A stretch of 64,000 nt of DNA from Nocardia nova (GTDB lineage Bacteria > Actinomycetota > Actinomycetes > Mycobacteriales > Mycobacteriaceae), in the NCBI RefSeq assembly GCF_002933465.1, contig NZ_PSZE01000005.1:274650-338649 (forward strand). Direction: 5' to 3'. The position numbers and the translations under genes are program-made. Numbering within the stretch: position 1 is the first letter of the stretch; each line of letters begins with the position of its first letter. Below, in pieces: positions 16,416-24,734 of this stretch. The notes beneath the pieces are model-generated. The model worked only from the letters and a program-made list of their open reading frames with translations, was not told the DNA's origin and made no database searches.

Positions 16416-17753
16416 TCAGGCGGTGGCGCGAGCGCGGGCAAGCAGCGTCTCGATCTCGTCGGTGATCGCCGCCGGGATCAGTTCGATATCGGGGGTGGTG
16501 TCGTAATCGCCGGTGATCCCGAAGGTGAACTGACCGGCGTAGCTCAGCATCGCGACCGTGGTGCGTAGCCGCATGGCCACCGGTATCCCGGGCCAGACCT
16601 GCTCGACCTCGCCGCTCGCGATGCTCAGCCGGTGGCGAGGTCCGGGGACGTTGGTCGCGAGCGCGCTGATGCCGCGTTGCGGGAAGCGGGTGGCCAGCCG
16701 GAACGCCCACGCCGCCACACCCGCGGGCAGCCGGCCGGCCAGCGTCAGCAGCGATGCCTCCGCCTCCGCCTCCCCCCGCCCGCGATGGCGGGCAATGCGC
16801 TCGTGCACGGTCTGCAGACGGTGCACCGGATCGGCGACATCGACCGGCAAGGCGGCGATGACGACCGAGACCCGGTTGCCCATCGCATATTTCGCCTCGG
16901 CCGAGCGCATCGACACCGGTATCACGATCCGTACCGAATCCGGCTGGGGTTCTTCGCCGCGCGCGCACAGCAGGCGTCGATACGCTCCGGCGAGCGCGGA
17001 CACCGCGACGTCGTTGACCGTCGCGTCGAACGCGGCGCCGACCTCGTGCAGCTGCGACAGCGAGGTCCGCGCCACCGCATACCGGCGCCGGCGGCCCAGC
17101 GGGCCGTTGAGCGAGGACGTCGAGGTGGGGACCACGGTATCGCGCAGCACCGGCACCAGCGCGCGTGCCGTGCGGACAGCGAAACGGGAAGCGGTGTACG
17201 GCAATCGGATCACGGTCCCCGCCGTGGCCCGCAAGCTCACAGCGGTGTCCGGCGGCCGCATCGGCAGCTCGGACGGCGACTCCGGCTCTTCGTCGCAGAG
17301 ACTTTCGAACACCGTGATGCCGGCGATCCCGTCGACCATGCTGTGGTGCGCCTTGACGATCACCGCCCAGCGGTCCTCGGCGAGATTGTCGACCACGACG
17401 ACCTGCCACAGCGGATGTTCGCGATCGAGGCGGCGGGCAAGCTCCTCCCCCACCAGCTCGCGTAACGCCTGCTCGTCGCGGGGGCCGGGCAGCGCCGTCC
17501 ATCGGACGTGGCGGGACAATCGGAAATCCGGATCGTCCTCCCAGCTGGGCGCCGTGATGTCCAGCGGCGTGCGCCGCATCCGCTGGTGCAAGCGGTCGTT
17601 GCGGCCCAGCGCCCGGGTCACGGTCTCGTCGAACCGCTCTCGGCTGGGCACCGGCCCGGCGACGATCGCGATCGCGGCGATGGCGATGTTGACGTGGCGG
17701 TCGCTGTCTTCCAGCTCCATGAAACCCGTATCCAGCGGTCCGAATTCGTTCAT
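16416..17753 (-). CDS. Wax ester synthase/diacylglycerol acyltransferase (WS/DGAT)
   Basis: This 445-aa protein makes storage lipid by moving acyl groups from acyl-CoA to diacylglycerol or fatty alcohols. The catalytic motif HHSMVDG sits at residues 136-142. Other family landmarks are the N-terminal LDTGFMELED, PLWQ (about 114-117), NDVAVSALAGAYRRLL, and the C-terminal NVPGP plus FGITGDYD. Start ATG 17753 gives the usual length. It lies 166 bp downstream of a universal stress protein gene on the same strand and may be read with it. M. tuberculosis tgs1 is a DosR regulon gene, so this fits the island's theme. Confidence 0.92.
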   Translation of the reverse strand: MNEFGPLDTGFMELEDSDRHVNIAIAAIAIVAGPVPSRERFDETVTRALGRNDRLHQRMRRTPLDITAPSWEDDPDFRLSRHVRWTALPGPRDEQALRELVGEELARRLDREHPLWQVVVVDNLAEDRWAVIVKAHHSMVDGIAGITVFESLCDEEPESPSELPMRPPDTAVSLRATAGTVIRLPYTASRFAVRTARALVPVLRDTVVPTSTSSLNGPLGRRRRYAVARTSLSQLHEVGAAFDATVNDVAVSALAGAYRRLLCARGEEPQPDSVRIVIPVSMRSAEAKYAMGNRVSVVIAALPVDVADPVHRLQTVHERIARHRGRGEAEAEASLLTLAGRLPAGVAAWAFRLATRFPQRGISALATNVPGPRHRLSIASGEVEQVWPGIPVAMRLRTTVAMLSYAGQFTFGITGDYDTTPDIELIPAAITDEIETLLARARATA

Positions 17754-17919
17754 GGTGGTGGCCCGTTCCGAAACATGCCGGCGATCTGCCGAGCTGGTGG
17801 GTCCAGTCTCGCGCGCTCCGTCGTGTCACCGGCAGATGCGAAGGTAGCCGCCGCGAGTGACGAAAGGCGGCCCGTGGCGGGTAGTGCTGCTCTGGCGAAG
17901 AACCGGTGGCGCGAGCGCG

Positions 17920-18846
17920 TCACGGTTGCGGATGCACCACCATGACCGGGCACCAGGCGTGCTGCACCAGCGAATGGGAAGTGGAGCCGAGCAGCGCGCC
18001 GAGCACCGCGCCCCGGCCGCGGCTCCCGACCACCAGCAGTTGCGCCGATTTCGACGACTCCAGCAGCACCGCACCGGGATCGGCCAGCGACACTCGGCGC
18101 GCCACAGCGACATCCGGATATTTCTCCTGCCAGCCCGCCAGCCGTTCGGCCAGCACGGCACGTTCCCGCACCTCGACCTCGCGAGCCGAATACAGGATGT
18201 GCGGATCGTCGGCGAACTGCCCGTAGTAGACGTCGTGGCATACGTGCACGGCGACGAGTTCGGCCCCACGCTCGGCGGCCTCCTCGAACGCCGCGCCGAT
18301 GGCTGCCTCGCTCACCGGCCCGCCGTCGATGCCGACCACGACGGGGCCCTCGGTGTGGACGCGGTTCTCCTCACGCGGATCGGTCCGCACCACCAGCACC
18401 GGCCCGGTCGCATGGGCGGCCACCGCCGACACCGTGGACCCGAAGTGGCCGGCCAGCCGGTTCGTGCCGTGGGCCGCGAGCACCACCGCGTAGGCCGATG
18501 CACTGGCGTTCACCAGCGCCCTGGCGGGGTCACCGTCGACGACCGCGGTCGAGATCCGCAGCCCCGGCAGCACCGCCCGGACTCGCTGCGCCGACCGTTC
18601 GACCAACGACGCGCCGCGCTCACGAGCAGCGGCGAGCATGACGGCCGCGGGAGAATCGAGCGAACCGATACCGAGCTGCAGCCGGTTCAGGTCCAGCGCG
18701 TGCACGATGCGCAGTTCCCGCCCGCGTTGCGCGGCCATCCCCGCGGCCCAGTCCACCGCGAGATCGGCGTGCCCGGAACCGTCGACACCCACCACGACCG
18801 CGGCCGCGGCGGAATGGCGGATGTCAGAGCTGTGATCGGGGGCCAT
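17920..18846 (-). CDS. Universal stress protein, tandem USP domains
   Basis: The 308-aa protein has two USP domains (about 15-150 and 160-305). The first starts AVVVGVDGSGHADLAVDWAA; the second VVVGIDGGPVSEAAIGAAFEEAAERG and ends VVGSRGRGAVLGALLGSTSHSLVQHAWCPVMVV. The G-2x-G-9x-G(S/T) ATP-binding pattern is clear in the second domain and degenerate in the first. ATG 18846 follows GGAAGGAA. Two-domain USPs of this kind make up a large part of the mycobacterial DosR regulon (for example Rv1996, Rv2005c, Rv2623). It is divergent from the CBS gene and has its own box. Confidence 0.92.
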   Translation of the reverse strand: MAPDHSSDIRHSAAAAVVVGVDGSGHADLAVDWAAGMAAQRGRELRIVHALDLNRLQLGIGSLDSPAAVMLAAARERGASLVERSAQRVRAVLPGLRISTAVVDGDPARALVNASASAYAVVLAAHGTNRLAGHFGSTVSAVAAHATGPVLVVRTDPREENRVHTEGPVVVGIDGGPVSEAAIGAAFEEAAERGAELVAVHVCHDVYYGQFADDPHILYSAREVEVRERAVLAERLAGWQEKYPDVAVARRVSLADPGAVLLESSKSAQLLVVGSRGRGAVLGALLGSTSHSLVQHAWCPVMVVHPQP

Positions 18847-18897
18847 GGCGCCGTTCCTTCCGTGCGACGGCCCGCGAGGTGCGCGGCCGTTGTCCTC

Positions 18898-18941
18898 ACG
18901 GTAGAGACGACGGCCGATGCCGCGATGCGGCCGAAAGTCCT
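18898..18941 (-). promoter_or_regulatory. DosR-type promoter for the USP gene
   Basis: On the minus strand AGGACTTTCGGCCG (18941-18928) is followed after 24 nt by TACCGT (18903-18898). The predicted leader is about 45 nt and contains the GGAAGGAA ribosome-binding site. Confidence 0.6.
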
Positions 18942-19002
18942 CATCTCCCCCGCGCGGCCAACATCTCCCCGCGCGGCCCACATCTCGCACCGCGCCCGAT
19001 GC

Positions 19003-19066
19003 GGGACCTTCGTCCCGGGATGGGAGCCGACGGTCCCTGGCGTGTGTTCCGGGCCCGAACCACGAT
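19003..19066 (+). promoter_or_regulatory. Tandem DosR boxes and -10 for the CBS-BON gene
   Basis: A near-perfect box GGGACCTTCGTCCC (19003-19016) is followed 21 bp on (centre to centre) by GAGCCGACGGTCCC (19024-19037). CACGAT (19061-19066) lies 23 nt after the second. Two boxes two helical turns apart suit cooperative binding of DosR dimers. Confidence 0.7.
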
Positions 19067-19085
19067 CGATGCAGGAGGTTCTGCC

Positions 19086-19721
19086 ATGTACGCTCGCGAC
19101 ATTCTCAGCCGTCCCGTGGTCACCGCCCACGCGGAAACCCCACTGCCCCAGGCGATTTCCCAGCTCACCGAGCGCGGCTTCGCCGCCCTTCCGGTCGTCG
19201 ACGAGGACGGACACGTCGTGGGCATGCTGTCGGAATCGGACGCGCTCTCGGCGCCGAGTCCGGACGCGACCGTCGGGGCGTCGATGACCACCCCCGCGGA
19301 GGTGATCGGACCCGGAACCGACCTCGCGACCGTTGCCGCGCGCATGCTCACCCGGCGGTTGCGGTCGATGCCGGTGGTCGAGGCGGGAGTTCTGGTCGGC
19401 ATCGTGGCACGCCGGGATCTGCTGCGCACCCTGATGCGCGACGACGCCGCGGTGGAGGCGAAGGTGCGTGCCCTGCTCGACGACTACGCCGGCAGCCGCC
19501 GCCAGTGGACGATCCGCGTCGACGGCGGGCGCGCGGTGATCACCGGGGGATTCGCCGATGCGGCCGAGGAGCGGACGGTGACGGCGTTGGCGCTCACCGT
19601 CGACGAGATCACCCATGCGGAAACGGTTCCGGGCCCCGGCCCCGTCGCGGATGCCGTCGGCGCTCCGACGGCACCGCTGTCGGAGTGGCTGCATCGCAAG
19701 GCCGACGAGACCATCGGGTGA
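19086..19721 (+). CDS. CBS-pair and BON domain protein (Hrp1-related)
   Basis: ATG 19086 follows AGGAGG at an ideal distance. Residues 1-125 form a CBS pair: ILSRPVVTAHAETPLPQAISQL with ALPVVDEDGHVVGMLSESDAL, then MTTPAEVIGPGTDLATVAARML with RSMPVVEAGVLVGIVARRDLL. Residues about 135-200 form a BON domain (WTIRVDGGRAVITGGFADAAEERTVTALALTV). CBS pairs usually sense adenosyl ligands. The CBS half recalls Hrp1 (Rv2626c), one of the most strongly DosR-induced proteins, but Hrp1 lacks the BON part. Tandem DosR boxes precede it. Confidence 0.88.
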   Translation: MYARDILSRPVVTAHAETPLPQAISQLTERGFAALPVVDEDGHVVGMLSESDALSAPSPDATVGASMTTPAEVIGPGTDLATVAARMLTRRLRSMPVVEAGVLVGIVARRDLLRTLMRDDAAVEAKVRALLDDYAGSRRQWTIRVDGGRAVITGGFADAAEERTVTALALTVDEITHAETVPGPGPVADAVGAPTAPLSEWLHRKADETIG

Positions 19722-19782
19722 CCCACGGGTACCGCCCCGCGGTACCCGTATTGCACGGCGCGACAACCAGCTCCCCTCGACG

Positions 19783-19819
19783 CGATTCGCGGCTCGCCTC
19801 GTTCGGGAGCCGCGAATCG
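19783..19819. terminator. Hairpin, 13-bp stem, candidate terminator
   Basis: The arms cgattcgcggctc (19783-19795) and gagccgcgaatcg (19807-19819) are perfect reverse complements around an 11-nt loop. No T-run follows on either strand, so this is not a classical intrinsic terminator, though actinobacterial terminators often lack one. It lies 62 bp after the CBS-BON stop codon. Confidence 0.5.
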
Positions 19820-20013
19820 GTCGTTGTCCGATACTGCCGATCACCCCCGAATGATCATCCCCGACGAATCCCGCCACACCGTTGTGGCCGACTCCTGTCG
19901 ATGCGGCGACCTCGTCGTCGCCGGTTCCTTCGACACTTTCATTGTGGTCTGCGTCACAGTCGCCGGGCACTATCGGAAGCCATCGCCGGAAGAGCCCAAT
20001 CGGATCACCGTCC

Positions 20014-20084
20014 GGGACGTTCGGCCCGGTACGGGCCTCGCCTTTCGATGACGTCGGTCCCCGCGCGTTCGGGACCTTCGCCCC
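20014..20084. promoter_or_regulatory. Orphan DosR box cluster
   Basis: GGGACGTTCGGCCC (20014-20027) and GGGACCTTCGCCCC (20071-20084) are among the best matches to the box in the window. A weaker ATGACGTCGGTCCC (20048-20061) lies between. No nAnnnT hexamer is found at the 23-24 nt distance in either direction, and no gene begins nearby. Confidence 0.55.
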
Positions 20085-20126
20085 TGCCCCGGGGCGGCGC
20101 GGATCGTGCGCGGCGGACCTCGCCGG

Positions 20127-21038
20127 TCACCCGCGGCGGCGATCCTCGTGCAACCGGATGATGGTGTCGGCGAGCAGCGGCGCGATCGAGCACACCTCGA
20201 TCTTCCCGGCTTCCGCATCGTGAAAGACGCTGTCGGTCACGACGATCCGGCGCAGTCCGAGTTCGTGCAGACGCGCCGCCGCCCCTTCGCTCAAGGGGCC
20301 GTGGGTCGCCGCCACGAGCATGTCGGAGGCCTGGTAGCGCACCAGGTGGGCGGCCGCCTCGATCGTCGCCCCGGTGCAGATCATGTCGTCGACGAGGGCG
20401 ACCGGGCATCCGGTGACCTCGCCGAGCAGATCCAGTGCGCGCACGCTCGTATCGCTCATCCGGTGCTTACGCACCACCGCGACGGATGCGCGCAAGGCGG
20501 CGGCGAAATGTTCGGCGCGCTCACCGGCGCCCAGGTCCGGCGCGACGACCACACCCCGGCCGATCATGGCCGGCTCCAGTTCGCTCGCGAGCAGCGGCAC
20601 CGCCGTCAGGATCTCGACCGGCACCGGGCAGATCGCCTCGAGTGCGGGCGTATGCGGGTCGACCACGACCAGCCGGTCGGCGCCCGCATGGGCGATGGCC
20701 TCGGCCGCCACCCTGGCGCCGATCGCCTCTCCCGCTGTGCCACGGTCCTGACGGGCATAACCGAGGTACGGGATCACCGCGGTGATCCGGCCCGCGCCGG
20801 CGCGGCGGCAGGCGTCGAGCAGCAGCAGCAACTCGACCATGTGCTCGCCGACCGGTGGCGACGTCGGCTGCACGATGTACACATCGTCTCCGGAGATGTC
20901 GGCGACGACCACACGCCGTTCACCACCGGACGTCGGCTGCGAATCGCAGCACTCGTGCGAGTCCCCGCCGATGCGCGCGATCACAGCGTCGGCCAGCGGT
21001 GGGTTGGCGCTGCCGCGGATGATTCGCAGCGCGCTCAT
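20127..21038 (-). CDS. prs: Ribose-phosphate pyrophosphokinase (PRPP synthetase)
   Basis: This 303-aa protein makes PRPP from ribose 5-phosphate and ATP. Landmarks are the N-terminal subunit-contact region with VYIVQPTSPPVGEHMVELLLLLDACRRAGAGRITAVIPYLGYARQD (the PYxxYxRQD ATP loop), the PRPP-type loop VALVDDMICTGATIEAA, and VVAPDLGAGERA. It is clearly different from a housekeeping Prs: it is shorter at the C-terminus and diverges in the flexible loop. It is the last gene of the acs-PDH-ACP operon and overlaps the ACP stop by 4 bp. It could supply PRPP for the two phosphoribosyltransferase fusions and for NAD synthesis. Confidence 0.88.
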   Translation of the reverse strand: MSALRIIRGSANPPLADAVIARIGGDSHECCDSQPTSGGERRVVVADISGDDVYIVQPTSPPVGEHMVELLLLLDACRRAGAGRITAVIPYLGYARQDRGTAGEAIGARVAAEAIAHAGADRLVVVDPHTPALEAICPVPVEILTAVPLLASELEPAMIGRGVVVAPDLGAGERAEHFAAALRASVAVVRKHRMSDTSVRALDLLGEVTGCPVALVDDMICTGATIEAAAHLVRYQASDMLVAATHGPLSEGAAARLHELGLRRIVVTDSVFHDAEAGKIEVCSIAPLLADTIIRLHEDRRRG

Positions 21039-21310
21039 CGTTCCCCGGTTCCCGTCTCGGGATTTCCGGTGAGGAAGTCGACGCAGGTGCGGATCGTGGC
21101 CAGTCGTGGATAGTCGGCCTCGGCGATCGGCTCCTCGCGCAGACTCGACAGCCGTTCGACGAAGGTGAGGAAATCCAGCGAATCCAGTTCCAGGGTGGTG
21201 CGCAGCGGCTCGTCCGGTTCGAGTGCGGTGAGTTCGGCATCGGTGGCGAATCCGCGCAGTGCGGCGCGCACCGCGCTGTCGGCCGATTGCCGGGAAACAG
21301 TGGTGGACAT
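21035..21310 (-). CDS. Acyl carrier protein
   Basis: The 91-aa acidic protein has the ACP fold with the phosphopantetheine attachment motif LELDSLDFLTFVERL; Ser44 is the predicted prosthetic-group site. The N-terminal helix (DSAVRAALRGFATDAEL) and the C-terminal ADYPRLATIRTCVDFL are typical. It sits between the PDH E2 gene (4-bp gap) and prs (4-bp overlap), so it is co-translated with them. Its presence in a pyruvate dehydrogenase operon is unusual and suggests an acyl chain is loaded on this carrier in the same process. Confidence 0.85.
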   Translation of the reverse strand: MSTTVSRQSADSAVRAALRGFATDAELTALEPDEPLRTTLELDSLDFLTFVERLSSLREEPIAEADYPRLATIRTCVDFLTGNPETGTGER

Positions 21311-21314
21311 GGCT

Positions 21315-22745
21315 TCACAACTCCTCGGGTTGATGCAGCAGGTCGGCGACCGCGTGCAGGAATCGGGCGCCGGTCGCGCCGTCGCTGGCGCGATGATCGG
21401 CCGAGAGGGTGACGGTCACGTGCGGCCGCACACCGAGCAGACCGTCGACAGCGCACGGCCGGTCGGTGACGGCGCCCAATCCGACGATCGCGACCTGCGG
21501 CACGGCGATCACGCCGAACACCGACTCCACGCCGAGATCGCCGAGGTTGGTGACCGTGATGGTGGCCGCGGTCGCGTCCGAGGAACGCAGCCGCCCGGAT
21601 CGGGCGCGCTCCACCACCGATCGCATCGCGGCCATCATCCCCGCCGCGTCCAAGGTGTCGGCGTCGGGAATCGTCGGCACGATGATGCCCCCGCCGCGCA
21701 GCGACACCACGACGCCGAGATGAACCGCGGACGCAGGACGGAACTCGTCGTCGATCCAATATCCGTTGAGCTGTGGCACCCGGCGGGCAGCCCCGGCAAC
21801 GGCGCGAAACAGCAGAGCGGCCATGACGATTCGCTCGGTGAGTGGAGCGCCTGCATTTCGCTCCCGCAACCGATCGGCCGCGGCCGAGACGTCGACGACA
21901 TCGGACAGGTAGTAGTGCGGCACGGTTCGTTTGGACCGTGCCATCGTCGCCGCGATCGCCGAGCGCATCGCGGCCGCGTCGCGGGGGCCCGGGGGCGGCG
22001 GGGCGGTTTCCGCGCGAACCGTCTCGTGCGCCGATGGCTGTGTCCCGGCGGGTGCGGAGACACCCTCGGCCGGGAGGTCACGGGCGCGCACGGCGCCGGC
22101 GGGACCGGTTCCCGACAGGCCGGACAGATCGAGTCCTCGCGCTTCGGCGAGCCGACGCGCCAGACCGGAGGCGCGCGCGACCGCCGGCTGCGCACCGGAC
22201 CGCGCGACCGCATCCGCCGCCTCGGGTGCGGAATTATGCTGCGCGACAGCGGCTTCGATATCGCCGCGCAGGACGCGCCCACCTGGCCCGGAGCCGTGCA
22301 CACTCGCCGGATCCAGTCCCGCCTCCTCGGCCAGCCGGTGGATCAGGGGCGTCATCCGAGCGGGTTGCGCGACCGGCGAGGACGATACGAGCGATTCCGG
22401 ATGGTCGCGAGATTCCGGTCGTCCGGCCGAGTCCGAGGAGGCGACGGACGGCACCGGTTCGCCGCGCGCCCCCGAACCGGGCTCCGCCTTCCCGTCGCCA
22501 CTGCTCGAGACGCCGGCGGTGATCGTCGCCAGCACGGCACCCACCGGAACGGTCTGTCCCTCGGGCACGCGGATCTCGTCCATGACACCGTCGTCGAAGC
22601 ATTCGATCTCGATCGCGGCCTTGGTGGTGTCGACCTCCGCGACGATGTCGCCGCGTTTCACCGGGTCGCCGGGGTGAACGAACCAGTGCGTCACGGTGCC
22701 CTCGGTCATGTCGGCGCCCAGCGACGGCATCCGGAATTCCGTCAT
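21315..22745 (-). CDS. pdhC: Dihydrolipoamide acyltransferase (2-oxo acid dehydrogenase E2)
   Basis: The 476-aa protein from ATG 22745 is built as lipoyl domain (residues 1-80; attachment Lys in DTTKAAIEIE), linker, a first peripheral-subunit-binding domain (RMTPLIHRLAEEAGLDPASVHGSGPGGRVLRGDI), a second such domain (ASGLARRLAEARGLDLSGLSGTGPAGAVRARDL), and the catalytic domain with LSADHRASDGATGARFL carrying the His and Asp of the active site. Two binding domains in one chain are unusual. The stop of pdhB lies 1 bp upstream of its start. It moves acetyl groups from E1 to CoA. Confidence 0.9.
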   Translation of the reverse strand: MTEFRMPSLGADMTEGTVTHWFVHPGDPVKRGDIVAEVDTTKAAIEIECFDDGVMDEIRVPEGQTVPVGAVLATITAGVSSSGDGKAEPGSGARGEPVPSVASSDSAGRPESRDHPESLVSSSPVAQPARMTPLIHRLAEEAGLDPASVHGSGPGGRVLRGDIEAAVAQHNSAPEAADAVARSGAQPAVARASGLARRLAEARGLDLSGLSGTGPAGAVRARDLPAEGVSAPAGTQPSAHETVRAETAPPPPGPRDAAAMRSAIAATMARSKRTVPHYYLSDVVDVSAAADRLRERNAGAPLTERIVMAALLFRAVAGAARRVPQLNGYWIDDEFRPASAVHLGVVVSLRGGGIIVPTIPDADTLDAAGMMAAMRSVVERARSGRLRSSDATAATITVTNLGDLGVESVFGVIAVPQVAIVGLGAVTDRPCAVDGLLGVRPHVTVTLSADHRASDGATGARFLHAVADLLHQPEEL

Positions 22746-22746
22746 G

Positions 22747-23715
22747 TCATCCCACCGCCTTCCGGATCGCGGCCAGCACCCCGGACGGGTCCGGCAGTGC
22801 GGCCTCCTCCAGTTGACGTGCGTACGGGATCGGCACCTCGGCGCCGCATACCCGGCCGATCGGCGCATCCAGGTCGTAGTAGGCGTATTCGGCGGCGCGA
22901 GCGGCAATCTCGGCGGCGATGCTCACACTGCGCCACGCTTCGTCCACGATCACGAGGCGATGAGTGCGGCGTACCGAATCCAGCACCGTCGCCTCGTCCA
23001 GCGGACGCAGCGAGCGCAGATCGACCACGTCGACCGCGATACCTTCGGTTGCCGCGAGGTCTGCCGCGGCCAGGGCCACCGGCACCGTCGCACCGTAGGC
23101 GACCAGAGTGACGTCGGTGCCGCGGCGCCGGATCGCCGCCGCATCGATGTCGACGGCACCGGCGCCCTCGGGCAGCTCGGATCCGCTGTTGTACAACGAG
23201 ATCGGCTCGAAGATCACCACCGGGTCCGGATCCTGCAACGCGGTCCACAACATGCCTCGTGCGTCGGCGACGGTGGCGGGGCACACCACTCGCAGACCGG
23301 GAATGTGGGCGTAGAACGCCTCCAGGCTGTGCGAGTGCTGAGCGGCGAGCTGGCGGCCCGGACCGGTCGCCATCCGGATGACCAGCGGCACGCCGAGCTG
23401 CCCGCCGGACATGTGCCGCAGCGTGGCGGCGTTGTTGAGTATCTGATCCAGCGCGAGCAGGCTGAAGTTGACGGTCATGATCTCGACGATGGGCCGCATC
23501 CCGGCCAGGGCCGCACCGATCCCCGCGCCGACGAACGCCGATTCGCTCAGCGGCGTATCCCGAATCCGTTCGGGCCCGAATTCGTCGAGTAACCCGCGGC
23601 TCACGCCGAAGCAGCCGCCGTAGGCGCCGACATCCTCGCCCATGAGGAAGACCCGTTTGTCGCGAAGCAGCGCCTCGCGCAACGCATCCCGCATCGCCTC
23701 CCGATAGGTGGTCAT
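22747..23715 (-). CDS. pdhB: Pyruvate dehydrogenase E1 beta subunit
   Basis: The 322-aa protein matches the E1-beta family: [48 protein letters not shown], then [44 protein letters not shown], and the C-terminal transketolase-like domain ([33 protein letters not shown]). It forms a heterotetramer with E1 alpha. The start overlaps the pdhA stop by 4 bp. Substrate is inferred as pyruvate; a branched-chain oxo acid cannot be excluded from the sequence alone. Confidence 0.9.
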   Translation of the reverse strand: MTTYREAMRDALREALLRDKRVFLMGEDVGAYGGCFGVSRGLLDEFGPERIRDTPLSESAFVGAGIGAALAGMRPIVEIMTVNFSLLALDQILNNAATLRHMSGGQLGVPLVIRMATGPGRQLAAQHSHSLEAFYAHIPGLRVVCPATVADARGMLWTALQDPDPVVIFEPISLYNSGSELPEGAGAVDIDAAAIRRRGTDVTLVAYGATVPVALAAADLAATEGIAVDVVDLRSLRPLDEATVLDSVRRTHRLVIVDEAWRSVSIAAEIAARAAEYAYYDLDAPIGRVCGAEVPIPYARQLEEAALPDPSGVLAAIRKAVG

Positions 23716-24734
23716 GGCCGCTCCGCGTAGACGTGCCGGGTCAGTTCGGACGCCGGCTCGACCGGTGCGGCCTCGGCGGCGGCGATGGCGGCGTCGAGTT
23801 CCTCGTCAACCTGTGCCTCGAACCGCCGCACGTCCTCGTCGGTCAATTCTCCGGCGTCGCGCAGCCGTTCGGTCAGCAGCCGGAGGGGATCGCGTTCGCG
23901 CCACCGCGCTATCTCGGCCTTGTCGCGATATCGATCGGCGTCGTAGAGCGAGTGCGCCCGGAACCGGTAGGTGCGCAGTTCCAGGAAGCAGGGGCCGCCT
24001 CCGGCGCGGATCGAGGTGACAGCGCGCCGGGTCGCGGCGGCGACGGCGGTCGCGTCCATGCCGTCGACGGGCCAGGCCGCCAGGCCGTACCCCGTCGCGC
24101 GCAGCGCGAGGTCGGTCGCCGCGTGTTCGCGCGCCAGCGCGGTACCCATCGCGTATCGGTTGTTCTCGCAAGCGAAGAGCACAGGTAGCCGCCACAGCGC
24201 GGCCAGGTTCATGCATTCGTGGAACTCGCCCTCGGCCATCGCGCCGTCGCCGAACAGGCACACCGTGATCCGATCGCGGCCGGACATGGCGTCGGCCAGT
24301 GCCAGGCCCACCGCGATGGGCAGTCCGCCGCCGACGATGGCGTTCCCGCCGTAGAAGCGCCGCCGCGCGTCGAACAGATGCATCGAGCCGCCCCGGCCGT
24401 GGCTGCAGCCGGTGGTGCGGCCGAACATCTCGGCCATGAGGTCGGTCATGGGGATGCCGCGGGCCAGCGCGTGGCCGTGCTCGCGGTAGGTCGAGACCAC
24501 CGCGTCGTCGGCGCCGATCTCGCTCAGCAGTCCGGCGGCCACCGCCTCCTCGCCGACATACAGGTGCAGGAATCCGCGGATCTGCTCGGCGCTGTAGAGC
24601 TGCACACAGCGTTCCTCGAAGCGCCGGATCCGGATCATCTGCCGTAGCAGTGCCTTTCGATCCGTTCCGGCCGCGTCGCCGGAAGCCGCCACGGTCGGCG
24701 CGAGGGCGTGGCCGTCGGTGTCGATCGTGCTCAT
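23712..24734 (-). CDS. pdhA: Pyruvate dehydrogenase E1 alpha subunit
   Basis: This 340-aa ThDP-dependent subunit has the conserved [30 protein letters not shown] opening, the [31 protein letters not shown] region and the ThDP/Mg motif [31 protein letters not shown] (GDG to NN). The phosphorylation-loop-like segment [14 protein letters not shown] is present. The start overlaps the acs stop by 4 bp. E1 alpha/beta of this split type differs from the single-chain AceE used by most actinobacteria for central metabolism, so this is probably a condition-specific complex. Confidence 0.9.
   Translation of the reverse strand: MSTIDTDGHALAPTVAASGDAAGTDRKALLRQMIRIRRFEERCVQLYSAEQIRGFLHLYVGEEAVAAGLLSEIGADDAVVSTYREHGHALARGIPMTDLMAEMFGRTTGCSHGRGGSMHLFDARRRFYGGNAIVGGGLPIAVGLALADAMSGRDRITVCLFGDGAMAEGEFHECMNLAALWRLPVLFACENNRYAMGTALAREHAATDLALRATGYGLAAWPVDGMDATAVAAATRRAVTSIRAGGGPCFLELRTYRFRAHSLYDADRYRDKAEIARWRERDPLRLLTERLRDAGELTDEDVRRFEAQVDEELDAAIAAAEAAPVEPASELTRHVYAERP

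Larger units (their letters stand above)
19722..20126. other. Gene-poor gap holding a DosR box cluster and a hairpin
   Basis: The 405 bp between the 3' ends of the CBS gene and prs carry no convincing protein gene. A forward frame at 19824-20051 has no recognisable domain. The gap contains a 13-bp-stem inverted repeat (19783-19819) and two strong DosR-type boxes. A non-coding transcript is a possibility. Confidence 0.5.

Noticed and set aside
17857..17870. A GTGACGAAAGGCGG motif upstream of the WS/DGAT gene considered as a DosR box
   Set aside because: Only about 10 of 14 positions fit and no nAnnnT hexamer stands at 23-24 nt; the gene may be read from the upstream USP promoter.
19824..20051. 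Forward frame of 75 codons in the gap between the CBS-BON gene and prs
   Set aside because: No ribosome-binding site, no family resemblance, and it spans the DosR box cluster; more likely intergenic.
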